In this document: in pieces, positions 40,935 through 55,900 of the stretch | Position numbering within the stretch: the stretch's first letter is position 1 | How the letters are laid out: each line of letters starts with the position of its first letter | Source of the DNA: Atrichornis clamosus | Taxonomy: Eukaryota; Chordata; Aves; Passeriformes; Menuridae | Assembly: GCA_013400975.1 (NCBI GenBank) | Contig: WBMZ01012698.1 | Span: 1-64,000 of the forward strand | DNA length: 64,000 nucleotides | Reading direction: 5' to 3' | Program-made: the position numbers and the translations under genes | The notes under the pieces: generated by a model | What the model was told of the DNA's origin: nothing | What the model saw: the letters and a program-made list of their open reading frames with translations, nothing else | Databases searched by the model: none

Positions 40935-43900
40935 GTTCCTGTCCCTAAGGCTATAATCTTTGCTCACACTTGGTCAATCATTGGCTTGAAAATGAATACA
41001 AGACCTCAAAATCTGCTGCAAAACAGTATTGTCATTTATGTGCACAGAGCTGTGGTGCCTCGATTCTTGTTCAGGGGAACTGAAAGCATTCAGTGTCCCA
41101 GCAAAAACCAGGCACTAAGTCAAAAACTAAACCAGAAACTGAGACCTGCTTCAGCCAATTTGTTATCAGAGTTAAACAGATGTTAAACAGAGTTAAAACC
41201 ACAACTTCCATATTCTATTGACAGATTCAAGTCTGGCGTGAAAGACTGAAAGAAGAAAGTCCCTCCTGTATCCCAGGTCTCTGGCTATTTCTGGCCTGTG
41301 AGCCAGATTCAAGGGATGGGGAGCCTGGAAGATATGGATAGCTGGGAGCCAGGGAGAGAAAGTGGAACATGAGAAGAGGCTTTATCATGCATTTCCTTTA
41401 TAATAGCCAAAACACCCTTCTGTTCTTTCTCATATATCCTAGAGAGAGCACAACTGAAGTGTGAAGAATTGTTTAATGGATTTAGTAATAGTATTGATCT
41501 CCTGTCATTTAAACAGGGACTCAGGGCTTAATCAGATCTGTAGAAATGTCTCATTATTTACTTTGCCAAAGGAAAGGATTAGATATCAGAGAAAGAAAAG
41601 GCCCTTCTGTGGGCATGGGTTTGCTCTGCAGGACGAAAATCCATTCCATTTACCTGCATATGTGTTTAAATAGGAAAGAATCCAAATAAGTCTCTGTGAG
41701 ATTCTGCCTGGAGGAACCAGTACAGTACCAATAAACAAAGGAAGACTCAGCAACACAGCAAACTGGCTCTTAGCTTTCCAACACCCTGATTTAGCTCCAT
41801 TATCTGGACTCATAAGCATCGACAGCAGAAATTGTATTGTTGGTGACATTCAGACACAGATTGAACACGTTTTCACCTTCTGAGGTTCCATCCTGCCACT
41901 GAGATACAGAGTGAGAAAGAGAAAACCAGAAACCTTCTGATGGCGTTTTTATAGTCAGCTTTGAGACAAGAGAAAATTCGCTTATCACACCATTGCCTGT
42001 AATGCCCCCACCTCAGGAAACAGTGTGATTGTTTAATTTCCTTGACACTTGAACCCATAACTTCCCAATATGTCTTTCAGGGTGGCTGCAGACAAGACAG
42101 CCATTTTGCACCTGTGTTGTGGCACTGTTGAAACCATGTGGACACGGTGTAGCAGCTGTAGAACTGCCTACTCAGCATGAGTTGGGTCTATCAGCAGAGC
42201 AAAATATTTCAGGTCGAACACAAACACTGACTTTGCAGTGAGAATTCTTTTGCAATGAGAATTTTACTTGTTAACATCCCAGAAATTATCAGTATGTTCT
42301 GTGACAGGCACAGACACACACATATATATATATGTGTGTGATAACTATGACAAATAATCTGTTTGATTTGGCTTGCAGGAGACACTTTAAACAGCTAATC
42401 CAATTCCATGCAAACTCTCCACCAGTTTCTACTGATGAATTCCACAAACAATAGAGACACTTCAAGAACCTCTATATTTTCCATCACTGGAAAGACTTTG
42501 TTATTAGTTTTCTTTCAGGTACTTCTTTTTGGAGACTTTTACCTAAAACACCTCACTGTTTAATACAGGAAGCTTGCAGATGGCTTGCTTTCTTGGATCA
42601 ACATTGATCTGCCTTGCTCAGTACTGTCATTGTACTTATTCATCCTTATCCCCACTTGCATTTAGTTGTGGGCTGGCCATATCCCTGGCAGGTTTGTAGT
42701 GAAGTTAATGGAACGTCATTTGGGATGTGAAGATTTTGGACATCCCCGGTGTCCCAGCTACATATTGAGGAAAGGAAGGTGCATAAAAGCAATGACCAAG
42801 AAAGAGTTAATTCTTTCATTTCTAACCATACAAAACAGAGTTCTTCTTCCAGGCAGAGATGGGTTATCAGGTGAGCAGGGTATCCACTTGGAAATGACAG
42901 GCAGGCAATCCCAGTGTGGCCTTCAGAGCCTTCTGAATCAGAGGCAGCTTCAGCATGGCAAGAAGAGCCACTGCCAAATTTTAAGAGAAGCATGAAAATG
43001 ACTGACAAGCACAGAGCCTGTGCCAAAGTGTTAAGAGCAGCAGAGGGTGTGCTCTGCCAGAGCAGCTCCAGTGCTGGAGGATTGTCCCCAGGCTGGTGGC
43101 TGCCCCCAGGGCGGAGAGCAGGACTGGCACTGACAGCTGCGGAGCCAGAGGGTGAAGGGGAAGGGGCAGTGGGAGTGAAAATTATCACTCCTGGTATAAC
43201 CAGTGGATTTCACCTGGCAGTCACTGACAGATGATAAATTGAGCAGAAAAGGAACACCATTATTTTAGTGTTCCTATTAAGAAAGTGACAGCATTGGAAA
43301 GGTGATATTTATTATTTACCTGCACTGCAGTATGCTACGTACTATAGTCTGACATTAGAGTCCAGTATCTCAGAGACATTTTAAGAAACCCGTACCTTTG
43401 AAACTCTGACGTAGATACAAAAAGCCTGCAGAGGCAGGAGTAGCCAGCTGCTACAAATACATTTTCTGATTACAGGAGTTCCAAGGGAAGAGTAGCTTTG
43501 TCTAAAAAGAGAACTTTCCCTTTATGCCCAACCATCTATTTTGTGCAATAATTGAATGTCTGCTGAAAAACTGTCTTGTGATCTGTTGCAATAAAATGAG
43601 TATGTTTGATCATAGCTTGGTTGTGCTCACTGAAATGCTGCAGCCCGCAGCCTTGAGGCCAGAAAGCCTGACAATGTTCCTTCTTAGAGCACCCCTTATT
43701 CATACAGAAATGTTTTGGGCCTCTTGCATATTTTGCCTGCAGTGCTAGAGCCCTTTCCTTCCTAAAGCAAAAGCCTTCAAGCTCTCCTTCCACTGTTGGA
43801 GTATTTCTTACAGGGAGAGTACCCTGGGCTTTCTGTCGGGTTTGTAACCTCCTTCCCAGATGTCATGCTCTGTATTATAGCCACAATTGATCACAAAAAT

Positions 43901-46900
43901 AGATGGCAGTTTCTATTTCCAGGACTCAGTCTGAACCCTAGTGCCTTAGCAGGAGCGAGGGAGATGTGGTTAATTCATCTCAGCTTGTATTGTGGTCTCT
44001 CTGCACTGCACCTTTTTAGCTGTAGGAGGACCTGCCATTTTATGAAAGCAATCTACTGCAGTATGATCCAGACACCAGCTAAATGCTTAACTTCTCTTTT
44101 TTCATTTGTTATCACATTTAATCTAAATCAAGTCTTACACCCTAAAACCAGATATTCTTTAGAAGTGCAGATAATTCAGCATGAGTAAACTGCCTTTCTT
44201 AGAACTCTATTCAGTAATAAGCAAGTGTTACTCGGAGTGCTAATATCATTAGGAGTGAGGAGATGTTTTGGTTTTAAATTCACGATTTTGTGCCGCTGAG
44301 AAGCCCACCACAGTTGTTCTGTGTTGTACTCCAGTGGCTGCTGCAGTGTCAGCTGTAACATCCTCTTGGACACTATAAAGAATGGATGTGCTGTTCTGAG
44401 TGGGGTGAGTGCCTCCCCCAGTTCACATATCCTTGGGAGCATGTGTGAGAAAGGACATGAATGCACAGGCACATACACACTTTAGGGGTGTTTTATATTT
44501 CCCTCAACCATATCCCATCTGCCAAAGGAGATTATTGAAAAATAGCCTCTGAAGCTCAGTCTGTAGCTATTCCAGCCTTTGACTATTTTCTCACTGAAAC
44601 TGATTTTAATTCTCCAGACTTCCCCTCATATAGATTAACTTCATAAATTTTTGTTTTGACGTGGGTGACCCAGTGATAGATCACTGGTCTCTTGCAGGGC
44701 CCCTGCACTTCAGCTCAGAGAAACACATCCCTCTTTGGCTATTCTTCACCAGCTCAGCTATTCCTATCCTGCCCTCAGTCTTACCCCTAGGCAATATGAT
44801 TGGCATGCCAAACCTTTTACATTTTGTTGTTCTTTGGTACAAAGAGGTTGTTTATTGGAGAGATGCCCAGAATATAATTTGTCTTTGTTGAACACATAGA
44901 GGTAAGAGAGGGCAAGGGCATAAGGAGAGAAGGAATTTAAATCTGTGTCAAGGTCTTGACTTACCTCTCTCTTATCTACACAGGGGAGTGTGCTATCTAT
45001 AACAACTATCTGTTGGGGGAGCTCAGAAATTACTTTCCTCTCTTTGCCTGCCACTGGAGCTAGAACAGCAAAAAGACTGGGTATGAGAAGGATGTATTCA
45101 GTCCACAGTGCCAATCAGAGGGTCATTAAATGGGATCAAGACTTAGAAATCAGCACCAAGTAGCTATGAGGAACACCTGGTACTTCACAAAGTGAAATGT
45201 GCAGAAGAGCATCAAAGACAAGCTCCCAGGGTAAGGGCAGTTCCAGGATATACTATATACAGAGGAAAAGGCACCTTTAGTTCCCTGGGCTCCTGTTCTC
45301 TCACTTATTTCCCCATCAGTGGAGGTCAGTAACATACAGTGACAGCTCGGGACTTCAGTCCATGTCTCCTGTATCATTCACGTCCTTTAGCTGCTATGCT
45401 GGGTCCTAAGGAGTATAGAGAACACCAGGACTTTTCTTCCTTCCATTATGAAGAAAGTTCTCTTCCTTTCTCCACCAAAAGTTATCTTGCCAATTTTGTT
45501 TTTATGTTAGCATTTGATGTTAATCCACAGGCAACTCTATTTCCAGCCTCAAATCCATTTCTGAGGTTCTGCTTCTCAACCAGCATTTCCTTGCTCCTTT
45601 CATGTCTGTAAAGCTTATTCGTTTTCTTTGAATCAATACAGCTTTATTTAGGATGGCATCTTTCATAGGAACTATTCTGAAATGCCCATGAATAACTCCA
45701 GATCATGGCCTGTATCTGGGACAAAGTACTGCAAGCAGTAAATAGTGCATGGAGTGAACACATTCAATCACACTTTGTTTCAACAAACCTCATGTTATCG
45801 ATTCCCTACCTTTTCTGCAGCTCACAGATTTCATATCTGCCTACTTTTTCTCTCCCCTCAAATGCTGGTGTTGCCCAGCCTTGTCCTTTACATGGATTAC
45901 AGACCACATGAAATTCTCAGGAAAGATGTTCTCAATTAAAATATATGCCCAGCCTATATTTGCAATGGGCATTTGAGATGCCCAGCTAGTAGCTCCTTAC
46001 CTCCCAGTATATCCAATCACATTAGTCCTACCTAATTTACCTAAAGTATTGCTTATTCAGAAGAGGTTCTGAGCGTTGACCCCAGGACATCAGCGCCCAC
46101 GTGCAACATGCTACTGCAAGAAGTACCAGCAGCATGCACTGAAGGACTCGCACCTGCCCTGCAAAGGACACTTTCAGCTCAGGCTTGACAAGTTCTCATC
46201 AAGTCAATGGACACCCTGTAGCAGGAAAAGGATGAAAGGCATATAGGTGGCCTTCTGGAGGGCACTAAAAGGAAAAATAACAGTTCTTCCCCAGCAGAGC
46301 TTCAGACTCTCTATACCTTCTCCCTGTACATCCTATGGCAACCTCTCAGTCTGTCTCCCTGTCTCCACACCCACTGACGCAGGGGTACCAATACTGACTT
46401 CTGCAGAGGCATCTCCAGTATGCTCAGGATTGTCCCCCTGAAATGTGAGCTAAATGGGGGACAAAATGGGAAGAAAAGACTCTGGCATTAAGATTTGGTT
46501 GTTTTTATATTACCAGAATTTGTGGGAACAGGGATTAAAAATATTAGCACATACAGTGAAAACCAGAGGCAGCAAAGACATATTCTGTTTCCAAAGTAAT
46601 TTGGTCCTCCTCAGGACTCACTGACATTAAGGAGCGGTTGCTTGTCCTGCCCACTAGATTGTGTGGCAGATAGCCACTGTCTGCCACTGATTGTCAGCAC
46701 CTGGCTGCATCCCTGGATCTGGTGGACTCAGGAAGCCTAAGGCACATCTCTGAAGGGCTGGGAGACCCCGCCATCCCCAACAGGTCAGGGGACAGCAAAC
46801 AGAGAGCTCAGGGATCATCGCTGGTGGCATGCATACGGGGACCCACGGCTCGGACTGTGTGGGCTCAGCACTGCTGTTGAGAGATGCTTTGTGTAACATA

Positions 46901-49900
46901 CAGCACTGCTGAGGGGTGCTGACACTCACTGTGTGTTTCAAGTTTTGACCAAGAGAAATGCTTTGTCATTCTGCATTCACACACCTATTAGTAACCTACC
47001 TTAATTAGCTAAAGCCTGCAAGACTCACAGCAAAATATTTGATCCTCTGGGTAGAATGCAACATTTTCTTAGGAAACAATTATGAAAACCAAAAAATAGC
47101 CTCAACTCCTGTATGTAATTTTTCTTCTTAATGGGCCATTAGAAGGCTCATTCTTGTGCTACATTACTCAGTACCTAGCTACAGCATTTATCTCTTTCCT
47201 GTTAGTGCTACTCTTATTGCAGCATCTTGTGCTTCCCTGTAGACCTCTAGAGACATCCAGCCATTTTGTTTTAATATTATTATCCTTGATAACAGCTGAA
47301 TGCAATTGTCCAAGGGAGCAAAGTAATGCACACCTCCAGTGGAAAACACTTGCAGAAAAGAGCTGTGGCTGGAGAAGGGAATTAAGAGGCAGGACTCCCA
47401 GCATCTACTTTCAGGTCTGTTTAGAGCTTACACATCGGAAAAGATTCTTTTAAACTCTTTTTGCCTCAGTTCCTAAACTGTTGAATGATCTATGGAAGAG
47501 GCTTGTTTGGAATATTAAACAATGTTTGCAAAGATTCTGGATTTAAGGTACTAAGTGCACTCACAAAAAAGTTGGTCTGCACTTCCTGTGCCCCTTAATC
47601 ACACCACTTTCAAAACCTAAAATGGCAATTCTATCCATTTCCTTCTCCCTCTCTCCATCCTCAACTTTTTCCCCTTGTAAGTTTTCCCTCCTTTTTGGCT
47701 GTTATGTGCACTCCTCATTTAAATTTCATCCACCTGTAGTGGATGTTGGGAAAGCAATTCAAACAGGCAAGATAGCGAGGTGATGATCATTTCCCCCATA
47801 ACGTATTTAAAGGAAAGGAAATGAGCATGTAGAAATGCCTGCCCCACAATTACTCTGCAGCTGCCAAGTGCTGCTGATCTGCAGGCCACGTGGCCAGAAA
47901 GGAGGTCACAGCCATGCACTGCCATGGTTCCATGTCCTCTCAGCCGTCCTGCCGGCAGCACACCAGTTACCTCTCATCCTTCAGTATGTGGCTTTGCTTT
48001 GTCTCCACAAGCTCCTGCACCGGAGGCCAGGAACGAGGACGTACTGCACGGCTTTGCCGAGTCAGAGGCTGCGTCCTCGTGTTGATGTGTACATGCAGTT
48101 CCTTGGAGGCATGTGAGTTGTTTCAGTGATCTTCACTTATCTGTCTCCCTCCTTGAATCTAGAGAAAGTAGAAGTTGTTGGTTTTCAGATCTGCTATGGC
48201 TTCAACCACCTACTAGATGTGTAAGGGTAGCCAAAATACAATTCACAGTTCACCAGGGTAATTTCAGCACAATAGAATAACTTACAGAAAGTGCCAGAAA
48301 GACATTTTGGGGAGGTGGAAGCACATAATTTGCACATAATTTTGCATTTCAATCATGATGTTCACTGCCAGACAAAATCAGCACAAGCCTTAGCCTGTGC
48401 CTGGGACAAAAATGACAAAAGGTTGATGAGCCTTAATAGAGAGGAAGAGGAGAAAAAAATCTGAAAAGCCATTACAGAATCGAACCCAAGCAGCTGCAAG
48501 AGCTAAGCCTAGTTCTATGATGCTCATACACTCACCTTGGTTATTATTTTGTACCTTGTTACTAGCCTGGGATTGGTGCCTATAAATGCAGAAAGTCAGC
48601 TCAGCTAGAAATAGATGTGCTCTACACCAATTAGTATCTCATCCACTCAAAAATACAGAAAAAGACACAGCTACATAAGCTGCAAAACAGTGGTGGCAGA
48701 TGAGGCTCTGGAAACACATCCAAGAGGGTCAGGTGGGAATTGGGAAACAGAGTAGCAGCAGGAGGAGAGGAAGGATATATGGGGGTCATCACTCCCAGAG
48801 TTAGCAACAGGAGATAAGGTTTCATGGTGCTCAGTCGGCAGACTGGAATGTGCAGGCATCCTTATGTCTGACGACTCACTCTTGACTTATGTGAAAGACT
48901 GCTTGGCAAAAACACCAAAAGCCCAGGGACTGCTGAGAAACCCATCATTTTGCAGCTTTTGAAGGCAGTAGCTGCATGCTGTCAAGTCACTGAATGCCTG
49001 CTGTAAATTCAAGCCCTCGGTGAAATGCGGTTTTTGCACAAGCGGATGAGGGGAGGGCAGCAAGGTGCAGGAACACAGCACACACCTGCTCCCCACAGCT
49101 CCCCATCCTGCCTGCCAGAGCTCAGCTCTATCCCATAGATCCTTGATAGCATCGTCTCTTCTCTACAGGGCTCTCCTCCAGTGTGGTTCAGGCTGCAGAA
49201 CCCAGATGGGAGCTCTGGCTGTCTTCCTTTCTCTCCACAGAAGCCCTTTCATCTTTCAGCTGCCAAAGAGGCACGCAGATCCTGACAGGAAAACTATCAG
49301 CAAGCCTATCAGCCAGAGACATTAGGGACACAGGCATGTTTAAGCCTCACTCCCATTCCCAGCCCTTATCTGCCCATATGGAGCTGTGTGGCCCTTTGAA
49401 CAGCCTGAACTGCTCCCTCACCCTGCACAGCACCCAGGGTGATGATCACCATCCTGCCCACATCCCCTATGAGCTGCCTGGCCTAACACCCTGAGAACAG
49501 CCCTGCTTTTTTGCCAGCTATCTCAGATGAGTGACAAGGGGTGTCGAATGGAAAGGGAGTTGTGACACCCATAGGGACCCTTGACTTGTCATGTGCTAGC
49601 GTGGTTCTTCCCACTTCCCCTTCATCTGCTCTGAACTGGCACCAAGTGTGCCACATCAGAGACTGCTTCTTCTCTATAATCATGCAAGAAACCTGTAAAC
49701 TATTTTTAAATAAAGGCTGAGTAGTCTTAAAGATGAGGCAAAGAATATAACTAAAAAAACAAAAAGGGAAAGAAAATACATACATGTTCCCAGGTCTTCC
49801 AACAGAAGCTCCAGAAAGGTTATGCAAGGTGATGTTCACATCCACTTTCTGCTGCTGATCAGAGCTGCTGCAAAGCCCTGGAGACAAGGAGCTTTCAGCC

Positions 49901-52900
49901 CTGGCATAGGTGCCCTCAGCCTCTCTGGGCAGTGTCCTTCTGTTCTGCCCAGGAGAAAGGCAACTAGCAGTAAAAAGAGATGTAATCAGCAGTAATTAAA
50001 CCCACTGCCTCCTTTCCACCTACGAGCAAAGGGAAGGGCTTCATACAAAATGTCCCCTACTCTCACAGAGACGTCTCTGTCCTTATGAGCCTCCTGGGAG
50101 TGCACAGGAGCCCTTTTCTCACAGGAAGGAAAACTGAGGGGTGTATGTGCTAACCATGGATTGCCAATCCATTGCATGGCTGGGCCGAGAAGAAGTCTGT
50201 GCAATGCCCTGCTTGTAATGCCTGGAAAACACATCCTTAATGTGTACAACAGGTCTTGAGTGCGGTAGTGGCTTCTGTGTTGTGACTTATAAGAGGAATG
50301 AAAATCTCTATGGCATAGGACTGTGTGGCTGCTGGCAACCACAGGACCCGAAGCAAATCAAACCAAATGACCCCTCTGAGCGATGTTTCTTTGCCACGTT
50401 GTCCAATGCTCATACAATAAAAGAAACTGTTTTATTTTTGGCCTGTCACAACACAGCACTGAGATGCAGATGTGGTAAACTTTCTCGGGCATGAAAGTGC
50501 TGAAATGAAACAGTCATTGCAGCAAATTTTGTCCTTCAAGTTCTTAAGCAGGACACGGACCATCACATCCTGAGTCATCCAGCCTCACAGCAGCACAAAC
50601 TTGCTGTCTATACCCTGGGTTGCCTTTTTACAGTAAATCCACCTCCTTACCAGCCTGTCACAGCACAAAGCATTTAGCAATGAATAATATTTCTGCACCA
50701 GTAGGAACGTCCCCTGCAGTTTGAGGATGCAAACAGTTTCTTCCTGGCAATCCATAGTGCAGCTGCCAAAGGCTACCAATCTGAGCTGGAGCCTTGGTGT
50801 TATTTTAAGCACTGTTCCCAGCTGCAACAGCAGTCTCTTTGCCAAAACTCTTCCTTCGAGAAAGGAAGAAAACTAGCCAGGCCATATGGTAGCTTTCAGG
50901 GAGATCAAATGTTGACTTTTCCCAGTATGTCGTGAAGATAAAATTAATCCACGCTTTAGCATAGCTGGTGAAGAATCCTGCACACCTTGTGTGTTCAAAC
51001 CCATGCATTTTTTCTGTCCTTTTAACTCTGAATTTGTATCTCCCTCAAACTCCAGCCTGCTGCCAGGACCTAGATGAATACTTTGTGCCTATAATTAAAC
51101 AAATATATGGAACAGCCACTGAGCTGTATCAAAAGCCTAAGGTAGGGACTCACCCATAAGTGAGGATAAATGAGGTCTTTGAGGGATAGGAGATTGATGT
51201 CAGACTGACACAGAGCAAAATGCCAAGAATCTGTGCACTTCTGACTTACCTCTGGCTAGAGAAGGGTGATTAAGATAAGGGCTCTGCTCCAGGGTTACCA
51301 AACACTTCTGGACAAGTCCTGCTGCTTTTCTGCTCCCTTGCCAGAATTGAAAACCTTAGACACATCCACCAGGTACCTGAGTATAAGGGTAGACACAGGC
51401 AGTACCCACAGAACCTCCCCAGCTGCCAACAGACAGGTTTGCCTCCCCATACGCAGTCATCCCAGGACACAAACCCAAATAGCTTCTGTTTTAACTACTC
51501 ATCAAGAAAAACTACCCATCATCTCGGTCAATTTATCAAATGTTTGCCTTAGAGAAAACAAAACTGAAGAAAGGTGAGAGCCTTGTGTTATCTAAATCAC
51601 ATTTACTTCCACAGACAGAGTAAATAAAAAAATCTTATATATTGTGCACCATAGCCTATGGAGAAGTATGTATATACTTAACCTCCCCATTCTTAAAGTG
51701 GTTAAAGAAGGGGTGTAAAGAGCCATGTAGAAAACACATTGGGAAGATGAATCCAAGTGCTCAGCCAGCTCTAAGGTCTCCTAGCTCCAGTCTGCTTTCC
51801 TATGGCAGATCACAGCAGTCAATATCAGCAAACTGAAGCAGACCCCTTGGCTAAGAAAATGGTTGTTTGAGTTACAGGATTAGGCCCATGGCACTTGAAG
51901 TAATGGTTGGCATAGTGCTTCAGTCACAAGAGAGAAGGATATTGCTCAGTGGCAGACAGTCCTCTTGGTTTTATTTAGATTATGTAGAGGTAACATCCCA
52001 ATGCACAAAAAAACCTTTGGAGAAGAGTAAGTTTACAAAGAGTCTGACATAAGGCTAAGACTGCCCATCTGAGATGGAGCCCAAGGTCATAAGCCCTGCA
52101 TCAAAATAAGGCAGTCTGGATGTGCAATACAGCCCAAGGGGAATCTTTTGTGGTATGAGACAAAACAGGAGCTGCACAGAGCTGGTCAGGCCCCAAGATT
52201 CCCTTAGCCACATGGTCCCAAAGCTCTGTTCTTAGCTTGTTTGCAAGCTTGCCAACTGTTACCCAACCACCGCATGGTTTAGATGAGGAAAGGAAAACAG
52301 TTTCCAACACCCTTAGCAGCTGCTCATGCAATACTTAACATTATTGTTGCACAAACACTCTCATGGAAGATTCTGCTTGGCCCTCCCTAATCCCAAAAGC
52401 CCTGTTGTCCCTGAGAGATATTAGATAGCACTTACATCCTCAACACCGTATAGATAGAAGTCCAGAAAGGACTTGCTTAAGGAGCAGGTTATTACAGAAA
52501 ATTCCTATGCTCCACCAGACACTTTCAGTTTTGCACTGTCCAACAAGACTTTTAAAAAAATCTGTTCCATGTTTAGTTGGATGGGAAATAATTTGTGATT
52601 GAGAGACATCTCTTTTTCTGATTGCTGTTTAAGTTGAGGAACCCTAAAGACTAAGTTACTGTGGTGCCATTTCAGAATTAAGAACTGATAATATCGATTC
52701 CTCACCCATGTCTCTAGGCAGGAGGAGAGTGATGGACATCGCTTCAAATAGTACTGCTGGAAGGTATGTGTATAACTGGTGAGGAAAATGTGTCTGACCT
52801 ACCATGCATGTAATTTGTGAAGGGAAAAATACTTCAGGCTAATCCAGAAGAGATTGTATGTGGATGCAAAAAGTGCAGTCCTAATGTCAGAACTTCATGC

Positions 52901-55900
52901 AGGTGAGAAATCAGTTGGCAAACATGCTTATGCAGAAAAGGAGCTTGGATTATAAGGATGGAAAATTGCATGGAGGAGGAGAAGGTCAGCAGAGAATCTC
53001 AGATTTTTTACTAAAGATACTAAGCACTGAGGCTGCAGGAGCTACTTCTTCCACAGACTCGGCAAAAGCTGAGCTTCTGAAACCCCCAGCGGTGGTGAAA
53101 TCTCCTGCATCCTGGCCCTCCTCTCATCCTCTAACTGCACTCAATTACAACAATGAGCTGCAGAACTAGACACAAAAAACCCAAGATAATAATGAACTTT
53201 AATGGATTTTGTCATGGAAGAGGTGTCTGCCCCCCTGAGTACCCAACAGCCTCTGTAACTTCTTTCCCCCTTCTACAGGTTTGGCTGCTTGGGCTCACAG
53301 TCAGCTCAGACATAGAGCTGTGTGGCTGCGGCTGGGGCAAGAGATACCTGAAACCTCATCACAGCCTCCCCCCTTCACCAAGTAGCCACATTTCCTTGAC
53401 CACAACCCTTGCCTCAGCTAAATTATGATCATGGCTGCCCAGATGCCTTGCTCACCCATTTTTGCCTTCCTAGCTTAACCTGGGACCTGTCTTACCCCTA
53501 CAGACTTGCCTGATGATCACTGGACTGTGACTGGCGCCAGTTACCCTCACTTGACCTGCTCTGCTCGCCTTGCTCAGGTACCCTGGGACTGTATCCACGA
53601 AGCCACTGCCCTACTGTCACCCTTTGCTCCAGCTCATCTTTCCTTACAGAGCAGCTCCAGTCACAAATCATTATCAAGAAGAAATTCTCCTTTAGAATGC
53701 ACACCAGCTCAGAAGATCCTCCAACTAGGGCCTGCAAGATCTGGGGGTATCTGGAGAAAAAGTAAATAGCCAGATGCAATTGCAGGAAATTCACCAAAAG
53801 CAAAAATGCCAGACTGATGCAAAAATAGTAAGCTCTCTGTACAATGAACAGCTCTCCCACTACTGCCTCAGGGTTCCAGTGGAGAACATGATGGTATAAG
53901 ACATTCATATTCATGAGCTGGTTCTTTTAATACTGGCTGCAATCTGTGACAGGTAACCCCACTCATACTTTTTTTTTCTTTTTAAATATTCAAACCTGTG
54001 ATTTGTTATAAAGTTAAGATATTAGAGCGTGATTTGGGGAAAAGGAATAAATTTCAGAGCAAATTTTGCAGGCATGAAGTGTACAGACTTTGGTTATATT
54101 TAGTAAAGAGATTACAGTTTTGTTCTACTTTGTATTGGAGTGCTATCAGTTGATCCTGCCTCTTTTCATTCCACTCATATTTGTTCATTGTTAAATTAAT
54201 GAGGACTTAACAGAAAGTAAATCACATGCCATTTAATAAGATTTCAGATGAAGTAGCAAAGAGCCACAAAGCATGTTGAAGTCTACTTGAAAACCCCAGA
54301 GCTTTGTTCATCCTTAGTCACAATTATTTCCTCTTTCCCTGCCAAAGCTAACTGCAGTGTCCATTGTGCCCAAGCATGAAGACAAAGCTTGTTAATCCTT
54401 GTTAAGATACTCTGACATTTGTTGTCATGTTCACTCTAGATTTTTTTCTAAAGCCTAGTGCGCTAGAGCCTGATACCAATATGCCTACAAACTTTTCATG
54501 TTACATTTAATCAAGTTCTTTTTAAGCCTAGCTTTAGCAGGACATCTTCTCCCTCTTCTTCCACGTCAGAAGGGCCAAGAATGTGAAATTGCACTACAAA
54601 CAGCAGATTAATTAATCAAATCATACGAGCTGCATGGTATAAGAAAGCCTGCCCTCTCTTCCTATAATTGCATAGCCTTAGAAGGCTACTAGAAGTTTCA
54701 TCAAGGTATGCTACGGTCTTTCAGAGCACCACTTGCATCTACTATTTCAGCACGTGCCATCTGAGGAACATTATGTAATACATGGTGATTTCCTCACCTG
54801 AGAACATTCATAGCTAAAGGCCACACATGACTTGCATTGTAGAACTTGTACACCCAACCCTTGCCTACAACACCTACCAATGAAAAACTGAAGTTGCTCA
54901 GCCTAAAGCATCTGCTGGTGTGTTCATTCTGCATCCATGCTGACCCCGCCAGCTTTCACTTAAGAAGCTCCCTCTCTGCTAGAAGTGGCTAGATTCCTCT
55001 GCTTAGAAAAATGCTATTTTATTTTTCTATTCTGCCCCAGTGCCTTGTCCTCCTGCCATGTTCTGCAGAGGCTGCAGCTGCTGGCAGAAATGGATCTGCC
55101 ATGATGCATATAAATTTCTGGTGCTGATGAGGCCAGCTTGAACATCATGGTAACCTTGTTGTGACTGTTGAGTAAATTCAGCTAGAAAATCTGATTCTTT
55201 TAGGACAGAATCCTAGTCTGCAGAACATTACAGGAGGTAGAAATATTTGCTTTAGTTTGAGAGTCTGGATTTGGGAAGGAGTGGACAATAGTTTGAAAGA
55301 CAAAACACTTATTAAAACAAGTGAAAAAAGCAATTCAATTTGCATGCTACTAACAAACTTGACTGCCTGTTCACTCTCCTTCCAGTTTTTCACAAAACAC
55401 AGCACTACAGCAGTTTGAATGGAATATGTGACTAAAGGCAGCCTACCTATGGTTTTTTAAGTCTCCGCATCTGTTGGAAGGGCCTAGGATTTCTTGCATG
55501 TACCTGCATTAGAAAAAAATCTTTTTTCAAGGGAGATTATGGCACATATGTTCTTGCAGTGCATAGTCCTTCATCAAACAGCTACATTTCTTGAAGCAGA
55601 GAAATGTGAAATGATGCCTTTGTAGCAGAGAAAAGGCATAACCTAGGAATCAAACACATGACCTAGGAATCAAAACCATGTTGCTCTGGCTTTCACACTG
55701 ACAGCAGGTGAAAACAGCTTGGAAAGATCCTTGTTCATGCGGCTGTGTCTCACTGAATGATGTGGCAGGGACAAAGGCATAGCATTACAAGTGAATCGAA
55801 ACCATCTGTTAAATGCCATCATGCACAAAACATGTTACTGCATAAGCTCCAGATCCAGGCATTCAGATTCATATTCTGGCTGGGATACCAAATAAAGAGT

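Noticed and set aside
42646..43188. 180-residue minus-strand open frame
   Set aside because: It is the longest minus-strand frame, but the opposite strand is also open over the same stretch, composition is low-complexity at the N-terminus, and no family is recognisable.
50240..50494. Cys-rich 84-residue plus-strand frame (ECGSGFCVVTYKRNE...)
   Set aside because: The cysteine content is attractive for a secreted peptide, but there is no signal peptide, the Met is not followed by a hydrophobic stretch, and no splice partner is seen.
53498..53914. 138-residue minus-strand open frame with a hydrophobic segment
   Set aside because: It has one leucine-rich stretch but no family resemblance or splice context. 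Single frames of this length are expected by chance in 64 kb.
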